A DNA stretch of 64,000 bases from Dyadobacter endophyticus (GTDB taxonomy: Bacteria; Bacteroidota; Bacteroidia; Cytophagales; Spirosomataceae): positions 467,536 through 531,535 of the forward strand of contig NZ_BMIA01000005.1 in NCBI RefSeq assembly GCF_014641595.1, in the 5' to 3' direction. Made by a program: the position numbers and the translations under genes. Positions 1-9,836 of this stretch are shown in pieces. The first letter of the stretch is position 1. Each line of letters begins with the position of its first letter. Below the pieces are notes generated by a model that did no database searches, was not told the DNA's origin, and saw nothing but the letters and a program-made list of their open reading frames with translations.

Positions 1-1052
1 TCCTTATCCTTATACCCGACGCGGTAAGCGCCCATACCTATATATAAATGTCTGTCAAAACGATTCTCGGTCCACCAGTCGACCAAATTCTTGTAGGGAA
101 CCCTGTTGAAACCCGATGAGAAATAAACCTGCGGCGCAATGTAATCGATCCAGCCTTCCTTCACCCAGCGGCGGCTGTCTGCAAAAAGATCGTCGTAGGA
201 TGCCAGCGCTCCGAACGTCTTGGAACCTTCCGCGTCGCGATCCTTATTACGCCATACCCCGAACGGGCTGATCCCGAATTTAAGCCGTGGGTTCAATGCT
301 TCGAGTGCTTCGTGGATCTGCTTTACCAATAAATCCACATTATGACGGCGCCAGTCGGCTTTGTTGGTGTAGCCGTCGGAATACTTACGGAATGTCGCAT
401 CATCCTGGATCACCTGGCCGGGCGTAGCGTAAGGGTAAAAATAGTCGTCGAAATGGATACCATCGACATCATAGTTCTTTGCGACGTTGACCGTCATATC
501 GGTAATAAACTTCCGGACTTCCGGAATACCGAAATCGAAGAGTTTATAACCGTCATAAGTTAAAATCCACTCCGGATGGAGCCTGCTTATATTCTCGGCG
601 GAAACGCTTTTGGAAGATTTATGCACCAGGCGGTTGAGGTTCAGCCACGCATGAAATTCCAGGCCGCGCTTGTGCGCCTCGGCAATCATGAAATCGAGCG
701 GGTCCCACATCGGGTCGGGTTTCCGGCCCTGCACGCCTGTAAGCCACTCCGACCACGGTTCGGGGCTTTTGGCATAGAATGCATCTCCCGCCGCGCGCAC
801 CTGCACGAACACCGCATTCATCCCAACACGTTTGTGAAAATCGAGCAGACTAGAGAACTCCTCCTGTTGCTCTTCCGGAAGGAGGTTTTTGCTGCTTGGC
901 CAATCAATATTGTCGACAGTGGCAATCCAGACCGCTCTAAATTCTCGCTTCGGGGGCAGATTATTCTCCGTTTCCGCGCTCTGAGCCATGCAACTTTCCA
1001 GTAAAAACATGATAACAATAAAGGAAAGCGCAACAATTTTAATTTTTTTCAC
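1..1052 (-). CDS. Family-10-like glycosylhydrolase lipoprotein (GHL10/DUF187), 3' end outside window
   Basis: About 350 residues are visible; the gene runs off the left edge, so its C-terminus is missing. The proposed GTG start (1050-1052) gives a lipoprotein signal with lipobox LLESC followed by MAQSAE. An ATG at 1008-1010 would cut the signal short. The body carries the GHL10/YngK-type TIM-barrel signature: REFRAVWIATVDNIDWP, then VFVQVRAAGDAFY, DGIHFDDYFYPY and GISPFGVW. Family members are thought to cleave cell-wall or other glycans outside the cytoplasm; the substrate here is unknown. It is divergent from the glycogen synthase gene. A perfect -7 element (TAACTTTG on the minus strand, 1103-1110) lies about 50 bases upstream. 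Confidence 0.88.
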   Translation of the reverse strand, partial: MKKIKIVALSFIVIMFLLESCMAQSAETENNLPPKREFRAVWIATVDNIDWPSSKNLLPEEQQEEFSSLLDFHKRVGMNAVFVQVRAAGDAFYAKSPEPWSEWLTGVQGRKPDPMWDPLDFMIAEAHKRGLEFHAWLNLNRLVHKSSKSVSAENISRLHPEWILTYDGYKLFDFGIPEVRKFITDMTVNVAKNYDVDGIHFDDYFYPYATPGQVIQDDATFRKYSDGYTNKADWRRHNVDLLVKQIHEALEALNPRLKFGISPFGVWRNKDRDAEGSKTFGALASYDDLFADSRRWVKEGWIDYIAPQVYFSSGFNRVPYKNLVDWWTENRFDRHLYIGMGAYRVGYKDK

Positions 1053-1102
1053 TATCTAACCAATGCAAAATGTTAATCCAACCAAAGTAACGTATTTTGG
1101 AA

Positions 1103-1110
1103 CAAAGTTA
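1103..1110 (-). promoter_or_regulatory. -7 element for the glycosylhydrolase gene
   Basis: The minus strand reads TAACTTTG, a full match to the Bacteroidota -7 consensus TAnnTTTG, and predicts transcription starting near 1096 with a leader of roughly 45 bases. No good -33 TTTG is seen at the usual 19-21 base spacing. The remainder of the 326-base gap (1053-1378) is AT-rich; I see no gene and no clear plus-strand promoter in it. Confidence 0.5.
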
Positions 1111-1378
1111 GCCGACAACCGTCTTAATTTCGAGCAATAACGCTTTGATTTGGATCGGCATATGAAAATTGGCAGCACGGGCCTTTTCTTGACTTAGTTA
1201 TATTTTATCGCTGGAATGATGTTTTAAACCGGCTTTTCGGCTAAGTAAACAAAAATTCAAGTATTGTTATTCTGAATTATTTTTCTGCATATTTATTGTG
1301 TAATAACAAGGATTTTTGTGACATAACCGGAAGCATAATCCCTTTAAATACCCTAGTAACGCTTAAACTGTACCCTGA

Positions 1379-3193
1379 TTGGAACCATTTGTCAAAACCA
1401 CTAAGAAAAACGTCCTGTTCGAAGTTGCATGGGAGGTTTGTAATCAAGTTGGAGGGATATATACTGTAATAAGGACCAAAGTGCCTGCCATGGTCGAGAA
1501 ATGGGAGGAGAACTACTTTTTGTTGGGACCTTATTTCGAAAAAAAAGCGTCTTCCGAATTTGAGCAGATTCACGACCTTGACGATTCGCCCGCGGGCCGG
1601 ATCGTTAAACGAATGCGGGAAATGGGCTTCACGGTTTATTACGGCTATTGGCTTGTAACTGGCAAGCCCCGGGTCGTGCTGTTCGATGTCGACAGCATTA
1701 TGGGGCAGCTCGATGCCATCAAATTTAACCTCTGGGAAAAGAACCGCATTCCGACGATCAACGTCGAACATCTTGTCAATCAAACACTTTGTTTTGGCGA
1801 GCTGGTACGTATGTTCCTGAAAGAATATGCCGATGAGAATGCCAAACGCGAAGAGATTTTCGCCCAGTTCCACGAATGGATGGCCAGCAGCGGGCTGCCG
1901 GAGCTGAAACGCGAGAACGTCAAGATCGCGACGACGTTTACTACCCACGCCACCATGCTCGGTCGTTACCTGGCACAGAATGTCTCTGGTTTTTATAACA
2001 AACTCCCATTCTTCGACTGGGAACAGGAGGCTAAGAACTATGGTATCCTGGCACAGTGCTCCATCGAACGCCAGGCCGCGCTCAGCGCGCATGTGCTCAC
2101 GACCGTGAGTGATGTGACCGCCCGCGAATGCGAGGTGTTCCTTGGCCGCATGCCCGACCTCGTTACGCCGAACGGGCTCAATGTAGTGCGCTTCCAGGCG
2201 GTGCATGAGTTTCAGAACCTGCATTTGAAGCATAAGGAACGTATCCACGAGTTTGTAATGGGGCATTTCTTTCCCAGCTATTCCTTCGATCTGGATAAAA
2301 CGCTCTATTTCTTCACATCGGGTCGTTACGAATACAGCAACAAGGGTTACGACCTCACGCTGGAAGCCCTTGCCCGCCTGAACTGGAAAATGGTGCAGGC
2401 AAATATGGATATGACCGTGGTGATGTTTATCGTCACCAAACAACCATATACATCGGTAAACCCGGATGTTTTGCAATCGCGTGCGGTGCTAAATGAGTTG
2501 CAGGAAACTTGTACCGCCATCGAGAAAGAAGTCGGCGAAAAGCTTTTCCTCGCCACCGCATCCGGCGCCGATCACAAAATGCCCGACCTGAACCAATTTG
2601 TGGATGAGTACTGGCGGCTGCGTCTCAGAAGGACCATCCAGAGCTGGAAAACCGACAACCTTCCCGCATTTGTAACGCACGATCTCAAACAGGAAGACGG
2701 CATTACCGACTTCTGCAAACGCGCAAACCTGGTCAACAACGAGCGCGACCGTGTCAAAATCGTTTACCACCCCGATTTCATCGCATCGACCAACCCGCTG
2801 TTCGGCCTGGACTACGGGCAGTTCGTACGAGGCTGCCATTTGGGCGTCTTCCCGAGCTATTACGAACCCTGGGGCTACACGCCGCTTGAATGCGTAGTGC
2901 GGGGCGTTCCTACCGTCACCAGCGACCTTTCGGGCTTCGGCGACTATATCATGCAAATCATGCGGGATTATGAAAACAGGGGCATTTACGTCATCAACCG
3001 CAAATCCCAGACCTTCTCGCAAGCGGCCGACCAACTAGCCGATATCCTTTTCAAATTCGTCCGCATGCAACGCCGCGACCGCATCATGCAGCGCAACCGC
3101 GTCGAGAATATCTCAGATGTTTTTGACTGGATGAATTTGCGCTCGTATTATGATACGGCGCACGACCTGGCTGCGAAGCGCAGGAAGCCGTAA
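1379..3193 (+). CDS. Glycogen synthase, eukaryotic-type (GT3)
   Basis: Protein of 604 residues. The N-terminal VLFEVAWEVCNQVGGIYTVI block and the C-terminal PSYYEPWGYTPLECVVRGVP block are hallmarks of animal/fungal-type glycogen synthase (family GT3), which many Bacteroidota carry instead of the GT5 GlgA enzyme. It would extend alpha-1,4-glucan from UDP- or ADP-glucose in the cytosol. The start is TTG: a TGA stop lies directly before it (1376-1378), and the next ATG (codon 38) would remove the conserved N-terminal block. A terminator hairpin follows at 3217-3249. No other glycogen gene is adjacent. Confidence 0.93.
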   Translation: MEPFVKTTKKNVLFEVAWEVCNQVGGIYTVIRTKVPAMVEKWEENYFLLGPYFEKKASSEFEQIHDLDDSPAGRIVKRMREMGFTVYYGYWLVTGKPRVVLFDVDSIMGQLDAIKFNLWEKNRIPTINVEHLVNQTLCFGELVRMFLKEYADENAKREEIFAQFHEWMASSGLPELKRENVKIATTFTTHATMLGRYLAQNVSGFYNKLPFFDWEQEAKNYGILAQCSIERQAALSAHVLTTVSDVTARECEVFLGRMPDLVTPNGLNVVRFQAVHEFQNLHLKHKERIHEFVMGHFFPSYSFDLDKTLYFFTSGRYEYSNKGYDLTLEALARLNWKMVQANMDMTVVMFIVTKQPYTSVNPDVLQSRAVLNELQETCTAIEKEVGEKLFLATASGADHKMPDLNQFVDEYWRLRLRRTIQSWKTDNLPAFVTHDLKQEDGITDFCKRANLVNNERDRVKIVYHPDFIASTNPLFGLDYGQFVRGCHLGVFPSYYEPWGYTPLECVVRGVPTVTSDLSGFGDYIMQIMRDYENRGIYVINRKSQTFSQAADQLADILFKFVRMQRRDRIMQRNRVENISDVFDWMNLRSYYDTAHDLAAKRRKP

Positions 3194-3216
3194 GAGGACA
3201 TTTTTTTATAGTTCAA

Positions 3217-3249
3217 GCCCATTGACCGACGTTAATGGGCATTTTTATT
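3217..3249 (+). terminator. Rho-independent terminator after glycogen synthase
   Basis: GCCCATT (3217-3223) pairs with AATGGGC (3234-3240) across a 10-base loop and is followed by ATTTTTATT. It sits 23 bases past the stop codon. Confidence 0.8.
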
Positions 3250-3268
3250 GCTCTTCACTTCAATTAAT

Positions 3269-3303
3269 ACCGGTAATTTTAAATTCAATTTTAAAATACC
3301 GGG
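3269..3303. repeat. AT-rich imperfect inverted repeat upstream of prmA
   Basis: ACCGGTAATTTTAAA is mirrored, with a one-base indel, by TTTAAAATACCGG about 8 bases later. There is no T-run after it, so it is not an obvious terminator; an operator or chance structure is equally possible. It lies 70 bases before the prmA start. Confidence 0.4.
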
Positions 3304-3373
3304 CTTAATCGTCCTTGCATTCCTGAAAATTTTCAACACCTTCACTTCCAATTTTTACTAATAACCAATTACA

Positions 3374-4210
3374 ATGAATTACATCGAACTGGACTTGAAA
3401 GTGGATCCCGAATTTTCGGAGATATTGATGGCGGAACTGGGAGAGGCGGGATTTGAATCGTTTGTAGAGACAGACGAAGGATTGCTCGCCTACATTCAGG
3501 AAGAGGAATTTAAGGAGGAGGCCATCGCCGCAATTACAGCCAAATACCTGGATTTAACGACAATAGCGGCAACCTGGAAATCGTTAGAAAGAAGAAACTG
3601 GAACGAGGAATGGGAAAAAAGCTATGAGCCCATCGAGGTGAATGGCCAGGTGCGCGTGCGGGCAACGTTTCATGAGCCCGATCCCTCTTTTAAATATGAT
3701 TTGCTGATACAGCCCAAAATGTCTTTCGGCACAGGCCATCACGAAACGACATGGTTGGTAATGAACGAGCAACTTAACCTGCCCCATGAACGTCTTTCGA
3801 TCATGGATGTGGGTTGCGGGACGGGAATTCTGGCAATTCTGGCCTACAAATTGGGCGCATCGCATCTGCTGGGCTTCGATATCGACGAATGGGCCGTAGA
3901 GAACACCCGCGAAAATTTCGCGATGAATGAGCTACCGGCCAGTTCGGAAGTGTTTCAGGGAACAATTCAGGATGTGCCGGAGGGGAAAATTTTCGGAGGA
4001 GTTCTGGCGAATATCAACCGGAATATCCTGCTGGCTGAAATCCCCGCATACGTTGCACACCTGGAACCGGGTGGCTGGCTTGTGACCAGCGGCTTTTATG
4101 AGACCGACCAGGCCGATATTGAAAAATGCGCCGCGGAAAACGGACTGAAAAAGCTCAGGTCTAATACGCGCAACCAGTGGGCAACCGTTGTTTTTGAAAA
4201 AATCAAATAG
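3374..4210 (+). CDS. prmA: Ribosomal protein L11 methyltransferase
   Basis: PrmA of 278 residues, normal length for the Bacteroidota form. It trimethylates ribosomal protein L11 with S-adenosylmethionine in the cytosol. The N-terminal part contains RNWNEEWEKSYEPI, then PKMSFGTGHHETT, the family's signature before the SAM site, then MDVGCGTGILAILAYKLG (SAM loop) and ANINRNILL in place of the NILA motif. The next gene starts 37 bases downstream in the same direction, so the two may share a transcript. Confidence 0.96.
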   Translation: MNYIELDLKVDPEFSEILMAELGEAGFESFVETDEGLLAYIQEEEFKEEAIAAITAKYLDLTTIAATWKSLERRNWNEEWEKSYEPIEVNGQVRVRATFHEPDPSFKYDLLIQPKMSFGTGHHETTWLVMNEQLNLPHERLSIMDVGCGTGILAILAYKLGASHLLGFDIDEWAVENTRENFAMNELPASSEVFQGTIQDVPEGKIFGGVLANINRNILLAEIPAYVAHLEPGGWLVTSGFYETDQADIEKCAAENGLKKLRSNTRNQWATVVFEKIK

Positions 4211-4247
4211 TCCATTAGCTATTGCTGAAAGCTGAAAGCTACCAAAC

Positions 4248-7200
4248 ATGAAGATATTTCGCTTTGCTATACTGCTTTACCTGCTGACTTTTATCGGAAA
4301 AAATGCTGCGGCACAGGGCGTCAAACTATCGGATGACCCCACGCAGTTCATGCCGCAGCTCCGCAAGATGATGGATGGCAGCCGTAACCCGCAATTCATC
4401 CGTGCTACGGCCCAGCTGGATAGCGTCTGGATGTCGGGAATTAATGCGCAGCAGCAGGCGAAATTTATCGGGATTGTTAAAACGCAGGTTTCAAAAGGGC
4501 AGAAAGCGGGCCCATTGCTGGCGCTGTTGATCCGGAACACGCAGGCAATAGCGAAGAAATCCCCCGACAAGCTCGACGGTTTCCTGGACGTAGCGGCTAA
4601 TGCGGGTGATAAATACGACGCCAAGACCTTCCAAAAGATCCTTCAAACCAGCTTGCCGATCACCGAAAGCAACAAATTGTACGCGAGCAATTACAACACG
4701 CTCTATTTGCTTGGCGGAAATTTCAAATACAGGTTCGATGCAAAGGCCGACACTTCCGTAGCCAAAGAAAACCAGGCTGCCAACGACGGTTGGGATACGC
4801 CAGTGGATTCCAATTTCGTGATCGCACCAAAATCCAATCCCCTACCCGTGATAGCCGGGCCACTGATGGACCTTGAAAATGCCACATTTGCTATGGTAGC
4901 AGGGGGTGATTCCGTCGTTTTTGGACCCGCGAATGGCAGCGTATCGTTGCGTGACGGTGTGTTTGTGGGTAAAAACGGCAAGCTTACCTGGCAAACCGCT
5001 GGCGATTCAAGCATTTATGCGGATCTCGACGCCTATTCTTTTAATATAAACTATCCCAAACTGGTCGCTGAAAACAGTACCCTGCATTCGGATAATTATC
5101 TGGCGGCGCCGGTGAAAGGAACGGTGGAATACCGGGGTGTCAAACGCATTAAGGGCCAGCCTGCACAGTATCCCAGATTTGTTTCGAACGATATTGATGC
5201 CAAACTGAAAGAAACCCGTAAAAATATCGACTACAATGGCGGCTATTCGCTCATCGGTTTGGACCGGTATAGCTCGGCTTTGAACGATAAGTATTCGACG
5301 ATCAAGGTTAAATACCAGGAAAAACCTGCATTTACGGCGCGCAGTAAGCGTTTTGCGTTGAAGGATTCTGTTTTTACGGCCAATTTTGCGCTGTATTCGA
5401 TGCCGCTGGGCGCCGACTCGTTGATCCACCCGGGTATTACATTTAAATATAATGATGACGAAGGGCTGGTAAGGCTCGGCCGGATGGATAAAACCGATTA
5501 CGGCCCGCTCCCTTACCGTGATTCCTACCACAAAATGAATATCTGGTCGCAAGCCATGCGCTGGCGCTTCCCGACCGAGAAAGTAGAGTTTTTGCGTATC
5601 AACGGTAAAACAGAAGTCCCCGTGCGACTGGAATCGTTCGATTATTTCAAAAAAGAACGTTTCAGGGAAATCAACAAGGAGTTTGGCTTCCAGCCGCTGA
5701 TTATGGCCACCAATTATGTCCAGACCACCAAAAAGACTTCTTTCCTGGCCGAAGAGTTGGCTACGAAGTTCAAGCAAAACCCGACGATCATCCGTAATGC
5801 GTTACGAAGGCTCGCGCTGGATGATTATTTCATCTACAACAAGGAAACGGATGAATATGGGCTGAGTAAAAAGGGCGTCATGTACGTGCTCGCCAACCTG
5901 GATAAGGCCGATTACGACAATTTCCAGGTAAGCGGCCAGTTTGCGGCTAACGATGAGGTGGCAAATGCTACGATTTACATGCCTGATACTTTGCTTACAG
6001 TACTCGGCGTTTCGAGGTTCGTCGTCAGCGATTCGCTGAAAATATATGCCGTTCCATCCGACAAAAAGGTGATTATCGGCAAAAACCGCAATTTTACCCT
6101 GAACGGGCAGATGGTGGCATCCAACTACCAGTTCCGGGGCCAGAACATCAAATTCGATTATAACCAGTTCTTCGTGAACGTGGCACCGTCCGATTCGATC
6201 ACGTTTACGCCGCGCGATAAGTTTGCCAAAGGACAGAAAGGCGAAGTCGGCGGGCACGTGAAGTACGAAAAAGGCGGGACTTTCTACCTCAGCGACCCGA
6301 AAAACAAATCGGGGATTCAGAAAGGCATTAAAAAATCGCCCAGGCTCGTCGTGCCGGATGGTATGATCGTCTACTTCGACCAGCCGGAACGAGGAACGGT
6401 ACTTTACCCGCGAGAAGTGTTTTTCAAGATTCCCAAGATCGATATGGACGGTCTGGATCAGCGAGACGTGATTTTTGATGGCACATTTAATTCCAACGGC
6501 ATTCTCCCGCCCATTCAGACGATCCTGAAAAGCATGCCCGATAACTCGCTCGGTTTCGACTACAAACCGCCGGTTACCGACATGAAACTGTATGAAGGAA
6601 AAGCATTGGCCAAGTTCACCGACACGCTGACGATGGACAATACCGGCTTGCATTCCAAGGCGGTATTGAAATACCTGTCGGCATCGATGAATGCCAAAAA
6701 TATCTTGCTCACATCCGACTCACTCATGGCCACCGGCGATGTAGCGAGCATCAAGGAGGCCACCATAGGCAAAGGCTATTTCCCAGCCGTTGCGTTGAAA
6801 GACTATGAGTTGAAATGGTATCCCAATGCGGATAGTATGTTTATCAGCACCACCGGCAAGTCGTTCGCCTTCCACCAGGGTACGACGAATCTGGAAGGAA
6901 GTTTGCTGTTGCGCTCGACCGGTTTGTATGGCAATGGCAAGCTGAAAAGGGCTGACTCGGAGCTTACCTCACCCGATATCAAGTTCAACAAAGACGGATT
7001 CCTGGCCAATAAATCGGCATTTGCAATCAATAGTGGGGATATAAAGTCTACCAAAAAGCTGCTGACGGGTAATAATGTCAATGTTGATTTCAACTTTAAA
7101 ACCGGCATTGCCAATTTCGTGACCGACGAGTCGGGCTTTGGCAGTGATTCTTCTGGTATGCAAATCCCTACCGCTTCGTACCAGACGCTTATTGGAAGCG

Positions 7201-8927
7201 CCAAATGGGACATGGCCAAAAAGACGATCCTGATGAAGGGTTTAGGTGAAACATCTTCCTATACTTCGACAGATCAGGATCAGGAAGGACTGACTTTCAA
7301 TGGTTCCGAGGCAATTTATGACATTGCAAAAGTGACTTTGAACATCAAGGGTGTACCTTTCATTCAGACTGCCGACGTAAAAATCATCCCCGACGGCGGG
7401 ATGGTAGCCGTAGACAGCAAGGGGAAAATCGTTCCGTTGAAAAAGGCACGCATCGAAATCGACACCCTGAACGTGTCGCACCGCATGCGCGACGCCGACA
7501 TCCGCATCGATTCCCGCAACCATTTCGAAGGCTCGGCCACTTACCAGTACATTACCGCGCGGAAGGACACATTTAATATTAAAATGCAGAATTTCGAGCT
7601 CGTGGAAGTGGGCTCGGGTGAAGAAGGCAAGCGTAAGGCGAAGGATAAACCAGCTGCGGCGGGCATCAAATATTACACCACTGCCCGTGCCGACATTAAG
7701 GAAGCGGAGAACCTGTTCCTTTCACCCCGCATTCAATATAAGGGCGCCATTAACCTCGTAGCTTACGAGCCGTCACTGAAACTGGACGGTTTCGTGAAGC
7801 CCGTGATCAAGTTCCGGAAGGATTTCCAGAGTTCGTGGATCGTGTATCAGGATTCTCCGGGCGAATCGGTTTCCATTAAGATTAATAAAGACCTTAAAAA
7901 CGAACACGAGATCCCGCTTTCTGTGGGCTTGCATTACAATGAAGCCAAAGGCATGTACATGAGCTTCTTGTCACCCAAGGATTCGGACGGCGACGAGGAC
8001 ATTTACCAGGCCCAGGGTAACCTCAGCTACGATGAGGACAAAAAGGCATTCCGCGTGAACCCGCCACCAGGCGCCGACGGCCTTATCGACGAGGGCAGTG
8101 CATTGTCTTTCGACGATAAAACCGGCTTAGCCACATTCGCGGGACCATTTAAACTCATACAAGCCAACTGGCTCCAAACCGTCGGCAGCGCGGAAGTGCA
8201 GGTCGATAGTTCCAAATTCCGTTTCAACACAATGCTACTCATGAAAATGCCGGCATTGGAACCGATTGCTCCGGCATTAGCGGCAAAAATCGTAGAAACG
8301 AACCTTGCAGAATCAAACAGCACTGCCGCCGACGATGATGCCGATCAACTGAACAGAAAGCTATCCGCCCTGATCGGCCCGAAGGCGACGGACGCATACA
8401 TTAAACTGACGGCCGCAGGCTACAAACCGATTTTCGAAGCCTCGCCTGCCCTGGATGTGCCCATGGTGCTTTCTAATGTGAACCTGCACTGGTCACCCGT
8501 GCATAATGCATACTACTCGCAGGGGCCCATCGGCGTGTCGCATTTGGGGAGGAACAACATCAATGCACAAATGACCGGCGTGCTGGAACTCCGCCGCGGT
8601 GTGGAAGGCGATGAGTTTAGTCTGTATATTGAAGCATCGCCCGATGTGTGGTATTATTTCGACTACAAGGCGGGTGAGCTGGGCGTTGTTTCATCACAAC
8701 TCGATTTCAATGATGAGATCGTTGCGAAGTCTAAAAATGTGAAATCCAAGGACATGACACTGGTAAGCATTGGAACTGAAGAGAAGGAAATGTTTGTTAA
8801 CCGCTTCGACGATTTCTACCAGCCTGCCCTGAAAAAAGCGAAGCTCGTGAAAACTGCGAAGAAGAAGGCGGCTCCCTCCCAAGCAGAAGAAAAGAAGAAA
8901 AAAGCAGAACCCACAGAAGGATTCTGA
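4248..8927 (+). CDS. Very large exported protein of unknown function (1559 residues)
   Basis: I do not recognise a named family. A signal peptide (residues 1-22, ending AAAQG) points to export. The rest is mostly short beta-strand-like segments rich in Asp/Ser/Lys, with phrases such as SLMATGDVASIKEATIG suggesting a long beta-solenoid or beta-sheet scaffold. Around residues 490-545 sits a helical, winged-helix-like stretch (LAEELATKFKQNPTIIRNAL followed by YGLSKKGVMYVLANLD). A second helical segment lies near 1360-1400. The C-terminus is a charged Lys/Glu/Ala tail. No transmembrane helix other than the signal and no typical OMP C-terminal motif is visible. Periplasmic or cell-surface location is inferred. 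Confidence 0.85.
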   Translation: MKIFRFAILLYLLTFIGKNAAAQGVKLSDDPTQFMPQLRKMMDGSRNPQFIRATAQLDSVWMSGINAQQQAKFIGIVKTQVSKGQKAGPLLALLIRNTQAIAKKSPDKLDGFLDVAANAGDKYDAKTFQKILQTSLPITESNKLYASNYNTLYLLGGNFKYRFDAKADTSVAKENQAANDGWDTPVDSNFVIAPKSNPLPVIAGPLMDLENATFAMVAGGDSVVFGPANGSVSLRDGVFVGKNGKLTWQTAGDSSIYADLDAYSFNINYPKLVAENSTLHSDNYLAAPVKGTVEYRGVKRIKGQPAQYPRFVSNDIDAKLKETRKNIDYNGGYSLIGLDRYSSALNDKYSTIKVKYQEKPAFTARSKRFALKDSVFTANFALYSMPLGADSLIHPGITFKYNDDEGLVRLGRMDKTDYGPLPYRDSYHKMNIWSQAMRWRFPTEKVEFLRINGKTEVPVRLESFDYFKKERFREINKEFGFQPLIMATNYVQTTKKTSFLAEELATKFKQNPTIIRNALRRLALDDYFIYNKETDEYGLSKKGVMYVLANLDKADYDNFQVSGQFAANDEVANATIYMPDTLLTVLGVSRFVVSDSLKIYAVPSDKKVIIGKNRNFTLNGQMVASNYQFRGQNIKFDYNQFFVNVAPSDSITFTPRDKFAKGQKGEVGGHVKYEKGGTFYLSDPKNKSGIQKGIKKSPRLVVPDGMIVYFDQPERGTVLYPREVFFKIPKIDMDGLDQRDVIFDGTFNSNGILPPIQTILKSMPDNSLGFDYKPPVTDMKLYEGKALAKFTDTLTMDNTGLHSKAVLKYLSASMNAKNILLTSDSLMATGDVASIKEATIGKGYFPAVALKDYELKWYPNADSMFISTTGKSFAFHQGTTNLEGSLLLRSTGLYGNGKLKRADSELTSPDIKFNKDGFLANKSAFAINSGDIKSTKKLLTGNNVNVDFNFKTGIANFVTDESGFGSDSSGMQIPTASYQTLIGSAKWDMAKKTILMKGLGETSSYTSTDQDQEGLTFNGSEAIYDIAKVTLNIKGVPFIQTADVKIIPDGGMVAVDSKGKIVPLKKARIEIDTLNVSHRMRDADIRIDSRNHFEGSATYQYITARKDTFNIKMQNFELVEVGSGEEGKRKAKDKPAAAGIKYYTTARADIKEAENLFLSPRIQYKGAINLVAYEPSLKLDGFVKPVIKFRKDFQSSWIVYQDSPGESVSIKINKDLKNEHEIPLSVGLHYNEAKGMYMSFLSPKDSDGDEDIYQAQGNLSYDEDKKAFRVNPPPGADGLIDEGSALSFDDKTGLATFAGPFKLIQANWLQTVGSAEVQVDSSKFRFNTMLLMKMPALEPIAPALAAKIVETNLAESNSTAADDDADQLNRKLSALIGPKATDAYIKLTAAGYKPIFEASPALDVPMVLSNVNLHWSPVHNAYYSQGPIGVSHLGRNNINAQMTGVLELRRGVEGDEFSLYIEASPDVWYYFDYKAGELGVVSSQLDFNDEIVAKSKNVKSKDMTLVSIGTEEKEMFVNRFDDFYQPALKKAKLVKTAKKKAAPSQAEEKKKKAEPTEGF

Positions 8928-8963
8928 TGTGATTGCCAGTATTTGCAATAGTTTCTGCTAATT

Positions 8964-8995
8964 TTTGAAAAATAGTATCGATCCTGCTAGTTTTG
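8964..8995 (+). promoter_or_regulatory. Bacteroidota-type promoter of plsY
   Basis: TTTG (8964-8967), a 20-base spacer, then TAGTTTTG (8988-8995): both elements match the sigma-ABfr consensus exactly. Predicted start near 9002, leaving a leader of about 80 bases before the plsY ATG. Confidence 0.7.
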
Positions 8996-9081
8996 CACTA
9001 CAATAGCTTGCATAATCCTCCAACTATCGTATTTTTGAGAAAAGCTTTTTGTAGTTTAAATTTATCATTGAATAGTACAAA

Positions 9082-9732
9082 ATGAGTATTGCCTTATTAA
9101 TAGTTGCGATTGTTGCTGCTTATTTGCTGGGTTCCATCCCAAGTTCAGTCTGGTACGGTATTGGGTACTTTGGAATCGATGTCAGGAAACACGGCAGCGG
9201 TAACGCGGGTGCCACCAACACTTTTCGGGTATTGGGCAAACGCGCAGGGACTGTTGTAATGCTCATCGACGTACTGAAAGGCTGGACGGCCACTTGTCTC
9301 GCTTCCATGCTTTTCTACATGAACGAAATCGGTGAGACCGAACTCCTGATGTACAAGATCATCTTCGGGATTATCGCTATTATCGGTCACATCTTCCCCA
9401 TTTTTGTGAATTTCAAAGGCGGCAAAGGCATTGCCACACTGCTCGGAATGGTATTGGCCATTCACCCCGAGCTTGCGTCCGTCTGCATTACTATATTTAT
9501 TCTGACACTAATTGCATCTCAATACGTATCACTGAGCTCGATCCTCGCGACGTTGGCATTCCCGGTACTTTCGTGGATGGGCGTCTTCGGGCATCCCGAG
9601 CCGCTACTTGTTGTTTTTGGCTTTACGATGTTTATCCTCGTTGTTTTTACACACCAGAAAAACATTGGCCGATTGCTCAAAGGCAACGAAAACCGAGTGA
9701 ACATCTTCGCTAAATCGAAAGCCCGGAGCTGA
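9082..9732 (+). CDS. plsY: Acyl-phosphate:glycerol-3-phosphate acyltransferase PlsY
   Basis: Integral membrane enzyme of 216 residues making lysophosphatidic acid, the first step of phospholipid synthesis with PlsX. Visible motifs: GSIPSSVWYG near the N-terminus, HGSGNAGATNTFRVLG, DVLKGW, and FKGGKGIATLLG, the three conserved PlsY loops. Several hydrophobic segments cover the rest, ending in HQKNIGRLLKGNENR, also typical. It has its own promoter and a terminator, so it is probably monocistronic. Confidence 0.96.
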   Translation: MSIALLIVAIVAAYLLGSIPSSVWYGIGYFGIDVRKHGSGNAGATNTFRVLGKRAGTVVMLIDVLKGWTATCLASMLFYMNEIGETELLMYKIIFGIIAIIGHIFPIFVNFKGGKGIATLLGMVLAIHPELASVCITIFILTLIASQYVSLSSILATLAFPVLSWMGVFGHPEPLLVVFGFTMFILVVFTHQKNIGRLLKGNENRVNIFAKSKARS

Positions 9733-9759
9733 TATTCGTAATCTAACCCTGTTAATCCC

Positions 9760-9794
9760 AACCCCTGAGGCACAACCTTAGGGGTTATTTTTTT
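9760..9794 (+). terminator. Rho-independent terminator after plsY
   Basis: AACCCCTGAGG (9760-9770) pairs with CCTTAGGGGTT (9776-9786), one G-T wobble, loop CACAA, followed by ATTTTTTTT. Confidence 0.88.
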
Positions 9795-9836
9795 AACTTG
9801 ACCGCCGATTCAGTTAAGACTAAAAACAACCATTCA

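Noticed and set aside
1277..2476. A 399-codon open frame antisense to glycogen synthase
   Set aside because: It lies entirely opposite a well-conserved gene and shows no domain; long shadow frames arise from codon bias here.
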